The notes under the pieces: model-generated
Database searches by the model: none
What the model saw: only the letters and a program-made list of their open reading frames with translations
Told to the model about the DNA's origin: nothing
Source of the DNA: Mycolicibacterium arabiense
GTDB taxonomy: Bacteria; Actinomycetota; Actinomycetes; Mycobacteriales; Mycobacteriaceae
DNA length: 64,000 nt
Reading direction: 5' to 3'
NCBI RefSeq assembly: GCF_010731815.2
Contig: NZ_AP022593.1
Coordinates: 5,952,001-6,016,000 of the forward strand
Shown: one piece after another, positions 20,454 to 29,952 of the stretch
Layout: each line of letters opens with the position of its first letter
Numbering within the stretch: position 1 is the stretch's first letter
Translations under genes and position numbers: made by a program

Positions 20454-23006
20454 ATGGCAGATCGCAACGGCGGGACGGTGAATACCGGCGGCGCGGACGC
20501 CAGGCCCGCGAACGACACTCTTGCACTGGACCTAGCAGCCCTGCTTCCCGGTAGCGACGAGCGCTGCGCTGACCGGCTCAGGCGCAACCTGGGAGACGAC
20601 GGAGTCATCGAACAGGCCCACGTCATCGATGGCGACACGTCGGAACCCCGCCTTTGCGTGCACTACGACGCCGAGGCTGCCACCGCAACAGAAGTGCAGC
20701 GACGGGCTCTGCAGGTGGCCAATACGATCACGTCGACGTACGGGCACCTGCGGTGGTTGACCACAGGCACTGATGACGATGAGGCGGTGCGAACTGCGCT
20801 CGTCGACACACTGTCGACGATTCCTGGCGTCGTCGCCGCAGCAGCGGCACCAGGATCGGTCCAGCTGGAGTTCGAGCGGGCGATGGTGACGGCCCAAGAA
20901 CTCGTAGACGTCATCGCCGCGAAGGTGGCGCCGTCAGGGGTAGTCCCCGACGCAGAGACCGCCGTTGCCGAAACTCCCGTCGCCCACGACGGAGACGACG
21001 GCGACCATCAACACGGTCACGGCGGAATCTTCGGCGAGCGCACCGAATTGATCTTCGCGGGACTGGCGGGCGCGCTGCTGCTGACAGGCTGGTTACTGGC
21101 CGCCTTAGCCGAGACGCCGCGCTCGGTGGAGGTGGTGGCCTACGGCCTGGCGTTCTTCTTCGGTGCGTTCTTCACCGTGCAGGAAGCCCTCGCGAGTGTG
21201 CGGCAGGGCCGCTTCGAGATCGATTTCCTCATGCTGGTGTCCGCAGCAGGTGCGGCAGCGCTCGGCGAAGTCGCCGAAGGCGCCCTTTTGCTGTTCCTGT
21301 TCGGCGTCGGGCACGCGCTGGAAGGGTACGCGATGGGCCGCGCTCGCCGAGCGATCGATGCGCTCGCCGAGCTGGCCCCCAAGACGGCCCTAGTGCGGCG
21401 CGGCGGCACCGGCGACATCGTCGAAGTGTCCGTTGCGGACCTGCGCGTTGGGGACGTCGTCGTCGTGCGCCCCAACGTGCGGCTGCCTGCGGACGGATTC
21501 GTCGTAGCAGGTGCCAGCAGCGTCGATCAAGCGCCAGTGACCGGCGAAAGCGTCCCGGTCGACAAGATTCCGGTCCCGGACGTAACGGCAGCCGCCGCTG
21601 CGCCAGAACGCATTGACGCGGTGTCGCGGGTGTTCGCCGGAACGATAAACGGCGCCGGCGCCATCGAAGTGCAAGTCACCCGGCTCGCCGGCGACTCCAC
21701 CTTGGCCCGGGTGGCGCGTTTGGTGGCCGAAGCGCAAACCAAGACGACTTCCACACAGCGTTTCACCGACCGATTTCAGCGCATCTTCGTGCCGGCGATC
21801 CTGGTCGGTGTGGTCCTGCTGCTCTTCGCCGGGTTAGTAGTTGACGAGCCGTTCACCGACACGGTGTACCGGGCGCTTGCCGTTCTGGTGGCGGCCAGCC
21901 CGTGTGCGCTGGCAATAGCCACGCCCAGTGCGGTGTTGTCGGCGGTGGCGCGAGCGGCGCGGGCCGGCATCCTGATGAAGGGCGGCGCCGCGCTGGAGGA
22001 ACTGGGGCGACTCGACGTGCTGGCCTTCGACAAGACTGGCACCCTCACCGAGGGGCGGCCCAGGATTGCCGACGTGTGGGCCACCGGGGACAGCGACGAG
22101 GTCGAACTGTTGAGAATCGCCGTGGCCGTGGAGGAGCAAAGCGACCACCCGCTCGCCCGTGCCATCGTCCGCGACGGCAGCCAGCGATTGGCCGGAGCGG
22201 CGACGCTTCGCGCGACCGACGTCCGTGCGGTGATTGGCCGCGGCATCGTTGCGTCCGTCGAGGGTGTCGAGGTCTACATCGGCAAGACCGAACTGTTCAC
22301 TGACGCCGCCCAGCCGCCACCGGCCGAACTCGCTGCCGAGGTGAGTCGTCTCGAACAGCAGGGCCGCACGACGATGATCGTCCGCGCGGGCGATCGGTGG
22401 TTGGGCGCAATCGGATTGATGGATCTTCCTCGACCGGAGGCGTCGACGGTGATCGCACGGCTCGCCGAACTCGGCCTCGAGAACACGGTGATGCTGTCGG
22501 GAGACAATCAGCGGGTGGCGGACGCCGTCGCCGCCGAAGTTGGTGTCGCTTACGCCCGCGGCGATCTGATGCCCGAGGACAAGGTGGCCCAAATCGCCGT
22601 CTTGCGGGAACGCCACGGCCGCGTGGGCATGGTCGGCGACGGCGTCAACGATGCGCCCGCCATGGCCGGTGCGAGTGTGGGTATCGCGATGGGTGCGGCC
22701 GGATCCGACGTGGCGCTGGAGACCGCTGACGTTGCGCTGATGGCCGACGACCTGCGCGCCTTACCGTTCGCGGTGAGCCTGAGCCGTCGCTCCTCGCGGG
22801 TCATCAAGCAAAACCTGTGGGCGAGTCTCGGAATCGTCGCGGTCCTCATCCCGGCGACGGTCTTCGGCCTGGGCATCGGTCCCGCCGTGCTCATCCACGA
22901 AGGCTCGACTCTCATCGTCGTCGCAAATGCATTGCGACTTCTCGGGATGCCTATGCAGTCGGTCACCCCAGCAGCGCCGCGCGTGGAGCGTGCAGAAGAG
23001 ACGTGA
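20454..23006 (+). CDS. P1B-type heavy-metal ATPase with SPC motif (P1B-4-like)
   Basis: 850 residues from ATG 20454; an ATG at 20436 would place the start inside the palindrome. Exports transition metals across the membrane. N-terminus: two degenerate heavy-metal-associated-type folds without CxxC (about 20-160), then a His/Asp-rich stretch (HDGDDGDHQHGHGG). Catalytic motifs: SPCALAIATP in helix 6, DKTGTLTEG phosphorylation loop, TGESVP, and GDGVNDAPAMAG. The penultimate helix reads IHEGSTLIVVANA; SPC plus HEG(S/G)T are hallmarks of P1B-4 pumps (CtpD/CtpJ, CzcP), linked to Co, Ni, Fe or Zn rather than Cu. It is followed with TGATG overlap by a cyclase gene. The long HMA-like N-terminus is larger than usual for this subgroup. 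Confidence 0.9.
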   Translation: MADRNGGTVNTGGADARPANDTLALDLAALLPGSDERCADRLRRNLGDDGVIEQAHVIDGDTSEPRLCVHYDAEAATATEVQRRALQVANTITSTYGHLRWLTTGTDDDEAVRTALVDTLSTIPGVVAAAAAPGSVQLEFERAMVTAQELVDVIAAKVAPSGVVPDAETAVAETPVAHDGDDGDHQHGHGGIFGERTELIFAGLAGALLLTGWLLAALAETPRSVEVVAYGLAFFFGAFFTVQEALASVRQGRFEIDFLMLVSAAGAAALGEVAEGALLLFLFGVGHALEGYAMGRARRAIDALAELAPKTALVRRGGTGDIVEVSVADLRVGDVVVVRPNVRLPADGFVVAGASSVDQAPVTGESVPVDKIPVPDVTAAAAAPERIDAVSRVFAGTINGAGAIEVQVTRLAGDSTLARVARLVAEAQTKTTSTQRFTDRFQRIFVPAILVGVVLLLFAGLVVDEPFTDTVYRALAVLVAASPCALAIATPSAVLSAVARAARAGILMKGGAALEELGRLDVLAFDKTGTLTEGRPRIADVWATGDSDEVELLRIAVAVEEQSDHPLARAIVRDGSQRLAGAATLRATDVRAVIGRGIVASVEGVEVYIGKTELFTDAAQPPPAELAAEVSRLEQQGRTTMIVRAGDRWLGAIGLMDLPRPEASTVIARLAELGLENTVMLSGDNQRVADAVAAEVGVAYARGDLMPEDKVAQIAVLRERHGRVGMVGDGVNDAPAMAGASVGIAMGAAGSDVALETADVALMADDLRALPFAVSLSRRSSRVIKQNLWASLGIVAVLIPATVFGLGIGPAVLIHEGSTLIVVANALRLLGMPMQSVTPAAPRVERAEET

Positions 23007-23826
23007 TGACCATCGACCCGCCCAGTGTCGCAGATGAATTCGAGCATGCCGACGTGGACACGGTGGTCATCTTCGTGGACATGGCTGGGTTCACGGCGTT
23101 TACCGAAGCCCACGGTGATCATCGTGCTGCCGTACTGGCAGATCGTTTCGCCCCATTGCCGAAAAGGTCCTCGGGCCCGGAGACGACATGATCAAGACCA
23201 TCGGTGACGCCGTGCTAATCACCAGTTCGGACCCCACTGCCGCACTCGCCTTCCTTCGGCGAATTCACCAAGAGACCCGTCGCATCGACGGATTTCCGCT
23301 GTTGCGCGCGGGAATCTATGCCGGGTCGGTAGTGAAGCGCGGCGGAGACGTCTTCGGGTCGACGGTCAACACGGCAGCCAGATTGGCGGCTATCGCCCGG
23401 CCAGGCCAGATCGTCGGCAACGCCGAAGCTGCGGCCGCGCTTCAAGGGGTGGACCGTCTAGCGGTGACGCCGTTGGGCCCGCTGCGATTGCGGAACGTGG
23501 GTGCGTTCGTGGAAGCGTTCGCCCTTGACGTCGGAACCCGCCACCAGGAGCACGTCGATCCGATATGTCGGATGCATGTCACGACGGACGCCGAGTCGCT
23601 GATGATCGTGCATCAGGAAGGCACTTATCGTTTCTACTTCTGCTCGACGGCCTGTTTGAGCCAATTCGCAGAGCGCGTGGGCAATGTCGGCACGTCGTCG
23701 GGTGACGGGGGCCCGGAGACCATTCAGTCGTTCGTCGGCGAGGTCGCGGCGCACTTCGGCACGCCGGTGCCCTCGCCAGCCGGTGGGAATGCCGCATCGA
23801 CGTCAACCTCATCAATCTGCTCGTAG
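23006..23826 (+). pseudogene. Class III nucleotidyl cyclase fused to a YHS metal domain, split by a frameshift
   Basis: The first frame (23006-23190) gives MTIDPPSVADEFEHADVDTV and VIFVDMAGFTAFTE, the first metal-binding Asp region of class III cyclases. It leaves frame in a CCCC run at 23151-23154. Restoring one C gives RFAPIAEKVLGPGDDMIKTI, continuing into GDAVLI with the second Asp and GDVFGSTVNTAARLAAIA. The second frame (23188-23826) could restart at ATG 23188, which overlaps the TGA. The C-terminal part (about 175-225 of the joined protein) is a YHS-type domain: VDPICRMHVTTDAESLMIVH, then YRFYFCSTACLSQFAE. The gene overlaps the upstream metal ATPase stop, so they form an operon. As read, the catalytic Asp pair is split between two frames, so cyclase activity would need frameshifting or a sequence correction. 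Confidence 0.75.
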
Positions 23827-24053
23827 AACGCGGACGGTGACCTTGCGCCCCGAATCATGCTCGCCAACAGTGTTATTCGCTCACATGCCGAACCGTCCGC
23901 GCCGTCGCGAGAATGGAACGGGCTGCTAAGGGCGTGCATCGCCCCGAGGCGCGCCGCCGCGCTTCATGCTGGGAGGCCTGACGAGGACCATCTAGAGTCA
24001 TCGCTTCACACCCGCCACGGCTTGACGCCGTACCACTGATAGGAATTTCGATC

Positions 24054-24836
24054 ATGGAAAAGCGACTCATCGCGGCCGGCCTGGTCGCCGGCGCCCTGGC
24101 GGGCCTAACGTCCTTCGCATACGCCCGGCTATTCGTGACGCCAGTCATCGACCGCGCTGTGGCTTACGAGGAGGGCCGCACCAAGGCGGCGGAACTACCC
24201 GGCCACGGTGTTGAATTGTTCACCCGCGGGGTGCAGGCCAATATCGGGATGGGCTTCGGCGTTCTTGCATTCAGTGTTGCCATGGGAGCGCTGTTTGCGG
24301 TGGTCTTCTGCGTCGCCTACGGGCGCCTTGGGAACTTCTCCGCGCGCTTGCTAGCCGTTCTGCTAGCCGCTGGGATGTTCTTGTCGCTCTACTTGGTCCC
24401 GGCGTTGAAGTATCCGAAGAATCCGCCTGCGGTAGGGCAGGAGGGGACTCTTCAGCAGCGCAGCATGCTGTTCGTGCTCATGGTGGTGTTGTCGGCGGTC
24501 CTGGTGATCTCGGCGGTGTGGGTGGCCCGTCGGCTGTCACCACGCTTGGGCCACTGGAATGCGACGCTCGCGGCTGCGGGATCGTATGTTCTGGCGACTG
24601 CGCTCGTGATGCGGGTGCTGCCGACTTTCGATGAAACACCGAACGCGCTGCGCGATCACACCGGCGCCATCGTGTACCCAGGATTCGCCGCCGACGACCT
24701 CTATGAATTCCGGTTGCATTCATTGGGGACCGCCTTGGTGATGTGGGTGACGACCGCGCTGGTGTTCGCCGCGTTGGCAGCCCGGCTAGTTCGCGATGGC
24801 TCCCCGGCGAAGTCGAGTGGGTTGACTACGTTGTGA
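24054..24836 (+). CDS. cbtA: CbtA-family membrane protein (predicted cobalt transporter subunit)
   Basis: 260 residues. About six membrane helices. Family features: start GLVAGALAGLTSFAYARLFV, the ELPGHGVELFTRGVQ segment, YLVPALKYPKNPPAVG, and the closing PGFAADDLYEFRLHSLGT. CbtA is usually encoded with a small His-rich partner CbtB and often under a cobalamin riboswitch in other bacteria. I see neither a CbtB reading frame nor a B12-box-like leader in the 228 bases upstream. It follows the P1B-4-type ATPase and cyclase genes, consistent with cobalt/nickel handling. Transport substrate is inferred from family naming only. Confidence 0.82.
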   Translation: MEKRLIAAGLVAGALAGLTSFAYARLFVTPVIDRAVAYEEGRTKAAELPGHGVELFTRGVQANIGMGFGVLAFSVAMGALFAVVFCVAYGRLGNFSARLLAVLLAAGMFLSLYLVPALKYPKNPPAVGQEGTLQQRSMLFVLMVVLSAVLVISAVWVARRLSPRLGHWNATLAAAGSYVLATALVMRVLPTFDETPNALRDHTGAIVYPGFAADDLYEFRLHSLGTALVMWVTTALVFAALAARLVRDGSPAKSSGLTTL

Positions 24837-24862
24837 GGATGCGGCTGTCGGTCGGTTAGACG

Positions 24863-25807
24863 TCACATCTGCCAGTCCTGGGCTCCATCGTTCTCGTCGT
24901 AGATGCCGACGGAGTTCTTGACCACGACCGGGTCCCCGCTGCCAAAGTTGTCGTAGAACCACTGCGCATTGGTTGGACTCAGATTCGGACAGCCGTGGCT
25001 CACGTTGCGCTTACCCTGATCGCCGACCGACCACGGTGCGCCGTGGACGAAGATGCCTGTGTTGCTAATGCGCACCGCATCTTGGACCTTGAGCCTGTAA
25101 CCTTCGGCTGCGTCGACCGGCACACCGTAAGTGGAGGAATCCATCACCATGTCTGCAAACTTCTCGAGCACATAGTAGGTGCCGTTGGGTGTCTCGTAGC
25201 CAGGCTTTCCTAGAGATACCGGCATGGTCTTCTCGAGTTCGCCGTTGCGCATGATCTCCATTTGGAGGGTGGCGTTGTCGATGGTCGCCACCAGCGAGTC
25301 GCCGGTGCGGAAGCTCGACCTCGTACCACCGGCATCGATGCTGACCGTGGTGTTGGCCGGCCAGAAGTCAGTGGGCCGCCATCGGAGTTGAGTTGGGCTC
25401 ATCCAATAGAACCTGCCCGGGACTGCGGGGGAGGAGGAGACGTGGACCGCGTCCTCGGCCAGGTTGCGGTCGACGATGGGACGTTGAAAGTTGATGATTA
25501 TCGGTTTGGCGACGCCAACCGTCGAGCCATTCGACGGATTGAACGTGGGTGGAGCGAAGACCGGTGGTCCGGTGTAGGGCGCTGGGTTCTGGCCGGCGGC
25601 TAAGTCGTTGACAGCCGTCGATGATGGGCCGGTTGTTGGAGCGGCGAACGGATTCGGTGCCGTCGAGTTGGGGATCGTGAGGGGATCGCCGGGTGCGGGC
25701 ACGGGAACCTGTGGCTCGGCCGAGGCCGACGGCGCGAGAGCAATCGTCACAGCTGCTAGGGCGACCGTCATCATCGTGACGACTGGGCTGACTGGCGGAC
25801 ACCGCAT
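24863..25807 (-). CDS. L,D-transpeptidase with one Ig-like domain
   Basis: 314 residues. Signal peptide about 1-30 ([20 protein letters not shown]) with no lipobox, then a Pro/Thr-rich linker (32-80), one immunoglobulin-like domain (about 85-170) and a C-terminal YkuD domain. The catalytic motif is [10 protein letters not shown] with IFVHGAPWS upstream. It is shorter than the two LdtMt2-like genes in the window and closer in layout to LdtMt1-type enzymes. An operator TACGTAC-TTA-CATAGTA lies 62 bases upstream of the start. It converges with cbtA. Confidence 0.92.
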   Translation of the reverse strand: MRCPPVSPVVTMMTVALAAVTIALAPSASAEPQVPVPAPGDPLTIPNSTAPNPFAAPTTGPSSTAVNDLAAGQNPAPYTGPPVFAPPTFNPSNGSTVGVAKPIIINFQRPIVDRNLAEDAVHVSSSPAVPGRFYWMSPTQLRWRPTDFWPANTTVSIDAGGTRSSFRTGDSLVATIDNATLQMEIMRNGELEKTMPVSLGKPGYETPNGTYYVLEKFADMVMDSSTYGVPVDAAEGYRLKVQDAVRISNTGIFVHGAPWSVGDQGKRNVSHGCPNLSPTNAQWFYDNFGSGDPVVVKNSVGIYDENDGAQDWQM

Positions 25808-25869
25808 TCGGGCCTCTCCCTTCCACTAGCCGCCGACCGACGCTCGCGGCGGCTGGGCGGAATTTGTTG

Positions 25870-25886
25870 TACGTACTTACATAGTA
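25870..25886. promoter_or_regulatory. BlaI-like operator upstream of the one-Ig L,D-transpeptidase
   Basis: TACGTAC-TTA-CATAGTA, same 17-base layout and half-site spelling as at 7522 and 10252, in promoter position for the gene starting at 25807. Confidence 0.55.
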
Positions 25887-26309
25887 GATGATGTGACGTC
25901 GGGTCCGGCAGCATGCATGGGACCTGCGTAGCAGTCAGCAGGCAACGGACGAGTGCATGCGAAGGACGTCAGGCTGCGTGGATGGTAGTCACACGCGACC
26001 GCCATCTCAGGCCACGCACTCACGTATCCCCACGCGCCGGCGATGCCGGACGGTCTCGGTGCTCGCCCTGCTTCGTGGGCCCGACTGACCGTTTCTACCT
26101 GGCCGGGATGACCGTGGCGAGGATCAGCAGCGACACAGTCGCTGTCGTGTCGTCGAGGACATTCGCAGACCGCCGAGCCGCTGGGTTGTTCGTCGGGTGG
26201 CCAGCCGTCGGTTTGGGAGGCCCCGTGCTGTCGTGACGCCGCGACAGTGGGCCTGGCGGATCGACGGGTAGAAGTAGAGAAGGTGGAAAGAGAAAAGGAG
26301 GGTGAAGGC

Positions 26310-28235
26310 GTGGCGACGTCGACTGATACTCCACGCCGGGTGGGGCGGGCCGTGTTGCTTGGTGTCGCACTGCTGGCAGGCGTGAGCGCGGCCACGATCG
26401 GCGCCCTGGTACTACCAGACGCGCTGGCGGTGACTGGGCTTAGTGATCCGGGACCGGTAACCACCTACGGGCTGCCCTTCCTGCGCGCCGCCGGCGAGAT
26501 CGCTGCGATAGTGGCGATCGGACACTTCTTGTTCGCGGCCTTCCTCGTCCCGCCGCAGGCCAATGGAGTGCTCGACGTCGACGGGTACCGAGCGCTTCGG
26601 ACCGGCGGTGCCGCTTGCGCGGTCTGGGCGATGTGCGCTGCAGTGTTGGTCGCGCTGACGGTCTCCGACGTGTCAGGGGTGCCGTTGACCGATCTGTCGC
26701 CGCTGGACATTTGGTCAGCGACCGACCTCGTCGAAACCACGTCGGCGTGGCGTACCACAGCGATCTTGGCCGCGGTCGTTGCCGTAGCGAGCCTGCCGGT
26801 GTTGCGGTGGTCATGGACGCCCGCCCTGCTGCTCAGTGGCCTAGTGACGTTGATGCCGCTGGCCGTGACGGGGCACTCCTCCTCGGGCGGCTCGCACGAC
26901 ATCGCGACCAACAGCCTGATCATCCATCTCGTCGCCGGAGCATTGTGGGCCGGCGGGTTGCTGGCGCTGCTTGGGCACGCACTGCGCGGCGGCGGGCACA
27001 CCGACATCGCCGCCCGCCGTTTCTCGAGGCTGGCGTTGTGGTGCTTCGCGGCCATGGCCGTGAGCGGATTCGTCAACGCGGCGGTCCGCATAGATCTGTC
27101 GGACATCTTGAGCAGCAGTTACGGACTCCTCGTCGTAGGGAAGGTGGCGGCCTTGATTGGGCTCGGTGCAATTGGATGGCGACATCGACGATCGTCGATC
27201 GTTGCGCTGCAGCGTGATCCGACGTCGCGCCGTGCGCTGCTGCGGCTCGCACTCACCGAAGCCGCCCTATTCGGCGTCGCGGTCGGCGTAGCCGTCGGGC
27301 TTGGTCGTACGCCACCACCGCTCGCGACGCGCGAACCGCTTCCGGCCGAAGCTGAGTTGGGCTTCGACCTCGCCGAGCCACCGACGATCACGCGGGTCTT
27401 CCTCGAATGGCGTTTCGACCTGATATTCGGCACGGCGGCGCTCGTCCTGGTCGGCATCTACCTTGCTGCGGTGTATCGGCTAGCTCGCGGCGGTGCCTCA
27501 TGGTCGAAGCGGCGCACCGCATCGTGGGTGATGGGTTGCCTCACATTGGTGTTCGCCACTTCGTCAGGACTTGGCATGTACATGGCGGCAATGTTCAGCA
27601 TGCACGCCGTCGTTCAATTGATCCTCACGATAGGGGTGCCGGTATTGCTCGTGCAGGGCGCGCCGGCGACCCTAGCGCTGAGGGCAATGCGAGCATCGCA
27701 TACGAAGGCGGTGCCTGGCCCGCGCGAATGGCTTGTGACCGCACTGAATTCATCTTCGCTGGGTCTGATCGCTCGTCCGTGGACGGCTCTCGCGCTTCTT
27801 CTGGTGGGCGTCTACGGTTTGTGCTTCGAGGTCATCTTCGATGCCGCCGTGAGCGAGCACGCTCCCCACATACTCATGATCGGGTACTTCCTGCTCAGCG
27901 GTGTATGGTTCTTCGCCGCCGTCAGCGGCGTCGATCCGGTGCTACGGCCGATGCCCAAGCAGTGGCGGATGGCAATACTGTTGTTAGCGCTGTCCCAATT
28001 CGTCCTCGCTGGAGTCTTAGTGACGACCATGCGCGACACTCTCGGTGGCGCCTTCTACCGCTCGTTGAAATTGGGCTGGCATACGAACTTGCTCGGCGAC
28101 CAGCGATTGGGCGGCCAAATTCTGGCTGCTGGCGGGCTCGTGGCGATGCTGGCGGTGCTTGCAGCGCCGATCGTCCAGCGCGTCCGCTCGGCTGCAACGG
28201 TGCGGAAGACGGGCGCGCCGAGTATCGGCTCCTGA
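26310..28235 (+). CDS. CopD-CtaG fusion: copper import / oxidase assembly membrane protein
   Basis: 641 residues from GTG 26310, chosen because AAAGGAGG lies 9 bases upstream; the frame is open to 26247. N-terminal half (about 1-330) is CopD-like, with His and small-residue motifs in VTGHSSSGGSHDIATNSLII, HLVAGALWAGGLLALLGHAL, and RRFSRLALWCFAAMAVSGFV. C-terminal half (about 370-630) is caa3_CtaG-like: MYMAAMFSMHAVVQLILTIG, LVQGAPATLALRAM, YGLCFEVIFDAAVSEHAPHI. About 16 helices in all. This fusion is widespread in actinobacteria and thought to handle copper for oxidase assembly. A stand-alone CtaG paralogue is at 8460. It stands next to an L,D-transpeptidase and a DsbA-like gene. Confidence 0.88.
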   Translation: MATSTDTPRRVGRAVLLGVALLAGVSAATIGALVLPDALAVTGLSDPGPVTTYGLPFLRAAGEIAAIVAIGHFLFAAFLVPPQANGVLDVDGYRALRTGGAACAVWAMCAAVLVALTVSDVSGVPLTDLSPLDIWSATDLVETTSAWRTTAILAAVVAVASLPVLRWSWTPALLLSGLVTLMPLAVTGHSSSGGSHDIATNSLIIHLVAGALWAGGLLALLGHALRGGGHTDIAARRFSRLALWCFAAMAVSGFVNAAVRIDLSDILSSSYGLLVVGKVAALIGLGAIGWRHRRSSIVALQRDPTSRRALLRLALTEAALFGVAVGVAVGLGRTPPPLATREPLPAEAELGFDLAEPPTITRVFLEWRFDLIFGTAALVLVGIYLAAVYRLARGGASWSKRRTASWVMGCLTLVFATSSGLGMYMAAMFSMHAVVQLILTIGVPVLLVQGAPATLALRAMRASHTKAVPGPREWLVTALNSSSLGLIARPWTALALLLVGVYGLCFEVIFDAAVSEHAPHILMIGYFLLSGVWFFAAVSGVDPVLRPMPKQWRMAILLLALSQFVLAGVLVTTMRDTLGGAFYRSLKLGWHTNLLGDQRLGGQILAAGGLVAMLAVLAAPIVQRVRSAATVRKTGAPSIGS

Positions 28236-28371
28236 CGACCCCACAGGCGCACAGCGGCGCGTTCACGCTGGCCTCCGGGCCGACGATTGGCGCCGACCCG
28301 GTGTCGCGCAATGGCACCTCCCGCTACGTCCCGACGTGTCGACCTCGTCCGCCGACACCGGCTGCCCCGCA

Positions 28372-29037
28372 CTAAGGCTGGCTGTTCAGTGCCTGCTCGA
28401 TTGCGGTCTTCATGTCGTCGTAGCTTCTGAACTCCACTTCCGTTCCGTCGAGGAAGAAGGTCGGTGTGCCCTGTACGCCGAGGGCCTTGCCGTCAGCTAC
28501 GTCGACATTGACACGATCGAGCGTAGCGGGGTCGTTGTAGGCGGCATCGAACGCCGCCATGTCGAGTCCAAGTTCGTCGGCGTATCCGCGGAATCGGGAG
28601 TCCGCAGGAGTTCGTTGTTCGCCCCACTCGCTTTGCGTTTCGTACATCTTCTTGTACATAGGCTCAAACTTGTCCTGTTGGGCCGCCGCCTCGACCGCTC
28701 GCGCCGCCCTCTCCGCGTTGAAGTGAGACTGAATTGGGAAGTAGCGGACGACGAAGTTGACGCGGTCTCCGTACTCGGCACGCAGTTGTTCAACCATAGG
28801 GAAGGCTGCCCGACAGGCCTCGCATTCGAAGTCGAGGAATTCGACGAAGTTGACATCGCTGTTCGTCGCGGTACTGAGGCGGCGACTGTTGTCCCGGACA
28901 AGCTGACCGACGTCTCCACCCTCAGCTTGGGCGGAGGCGGGTATGCCCTTGTCCTGGGCCGAGAGGTAGACCCCAAACCCGATGATTGCGGTGATGGCCA
29001 CGAAGACGGTCAGTAGAAGGCGTGTGAGAGGTGCCAT
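28372..29037 (-). CDS. DsbA-like periplasmic thiol-disulfide oxidoreductase
   Basis: 221 residues. One N-terminal membrane anchor (LTRLLLTVFVAITAIIGFGVYL), then a thioredoxin fold with an inserted helical domain. Active site CEAC in FLDFECEACRAAFPM, cis-Pro loop in VQGTPTFFLDGTEV. This is the membrane-anchored DsbA type common in mycobacteria, which oxidises exported proteins. Its usual partner VKOR is not present. It follows the CopD-CtaG gene convergently. In this context it may keep Cys-containing exported proteins, including the Cys-rich ones in the window, correctly paired. Confidence 0.87.
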   Translation of the reverse strand: MAPLTRLLLTVFVAITAIIGFGVYLSAQDKGIPASAQAEGGDVGQLVRDNSRRLSTATNSDVNFVEFLDFECEACRAAFPMVEQLRAEYGDRVNFVVRYFPIQSHFNAERAARAVEAAAQQDKFEPMYKKMYETQSEWGEQRTPADSRFRGYADELGLDMAAFDAAYNDPATLDRVNVDVADGKALGVQGTPTFFLDGTEVEFRSYDDMKTAIEQALNSQP

Positions 29038-29363
29038 TCGGATGCGTCCTTCTTGAGTTCACTGGAAAGTCTGTAAAGCGCCAGAGCAGCGGCGTACCGC
29101 AGCACCGAATTAAACCGCGTCCACGGTTGAGCGTCGTGTGTTCGACAATATACGGAGGAAGACCGTAGATCCGGTGTGCCTGGGCCGGGGTTGAGGCTGG
29201 AGGGCAATAGCACCCACGTCATCCGAGTTCATGGACTCCCGCTGTGGCGTAGCGAACACAGCGTTGAAATCCGTTCGGCCGCGCTGAGAGGCCACCGCAC
29301 GTGTAGGACCGTAATCACCGAGACGGCCACTCATCGATTGGGGGCGTGTCGCAACGAGGATCT
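29038..29363. other. Intergenic region, no gene recognised
   Basis: About 325 bases upstream of the DsbA-like gene. Frames on either strand are not protein-like. No operator-like half-site of the TACGTAG or TACTAT type is seen here. Confidence 0.4.
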
Positions 29364-29600
29364 TCAGGGCGCGGGCGCAGGAACGGATGCGCCCGGCATT
29401 GGCGACATCGACGGCATGTCCATCGGTTGTTCCATCATCTTGGTCTTGCTCATATTCATGGAATCGCAGCAACCCGGACGTGCGATGAGGAAGTACAGGC
29501 CAGCGGCAATGACGAAGATTCCCACCGCGATGCCCGTGATCGCCAAGGCTTGGTAGAGCCGTTGGGGCCGGCTCGAGGTGGAGTGGGCGAGGTCAGTCAT
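29364..29600 (-). CDS. Small Met-rich single-span membrane protein
   Basis: 78 residues. A polar N-terminus is followed by one membrane helix (LYQALAITGIAVGIFVIAAG) and a short external tail that begins RPGCCDSMNMSKTKMMEQP and continues MDMPSMSPMPG: two adjacent Cys and nine Met within about 30 residues. Met-rich and CC motifs bind Cu(I), so a copper-binding or relay role at the outer membrane face is plausible. Families with this shape occur near CopD/CtaG and DUF305 genes. The upstream reading frame at 29699-29809 is in the same direction. An operator-like CTACGTAG is further upstream at 29895. Confidence 0.6.
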   Translation of the reverse strand: MTDLAHSTSSRPQRLYQALAITGIAVGIFVIAAGLYFLIARPGCCDSMNMSKTKMMEQPMDMPSMSPMPGASVPAPAP

Positions 29601-29698
29601 AGTTATCCCTTCCTAAGTAATCGTTCTCGGGTCGAACTTTGGTGCTAGTTGCGCTTGCGTGTCGGCGCCGACGCAGCTGCTTGTCTGTCGTGGGTCGC

Positions 29699-29809
29699 TT
29701 ATCGTGCTCTCGGTTCGGCGTCGGCGGTCGGAGCCGCCGATAGCGTGGCACTGAGGTCGACGACGGCGACTGCGCCAAGCGCAGCGCACGCGGTGGTTCG
29801 CCGAGTCAT
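29699..29809 (-). CDS. Very short signal-peptide-like ORF, possibly a truncated secreted protein
   Basis: 36 residues from ATG 29809, which has a near-perfect ribosome binding site (CAGGAGGAGTC). It reads as an export signal (MTRRTTACAALGAVAVVDLS) ending PTADAEPRAR. A complete signal peptide with only a few mature residues suggests the rest was lost by frameshift, or that this is a leader peptide for the Met-rich membrane protein gene downstream. CTACGTAG lies about 85 bases upstream. Confidence 0.4.
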   Translation of the reverse strand: MTRRTTACAALGAVAVVDLSATLSAAPTADAEPRAR

Positions 29810-29891
29810 GACTCCTCCTGACGTCGAACCTTCACACTTATACGACGTGCCGCGGTTCCCGCGATACGTCACTCGACAAAAGCCTACGCAA

Positions 29892-29905
29892 TTTCTACGT
29901 AGATG
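29892..29905. promoter_or_regulatory. BlaI-like operator upstream of the small Met-rich protein cluster
   Basis: TTTCTACGTAGATG, centred on the self-complementary CTACGTAG. In promoter position for the minus-strand ORF starting at 29809. Confidence 0.45.
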
Positions 29906-29952
29906 TGAGTGGCCAGTCTGTGACAACGCCGCCCCGCCGATGGCCGCGGTCG

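Noticed and set aside
25877..26464. 195-codon minus-strand frame upstream of the CopD-CtaG gene
   Set aside because: Overlaps both the operator at 25870 and the CopD-CtaG start, and has low-complexity Ser/Thr/Arg content.
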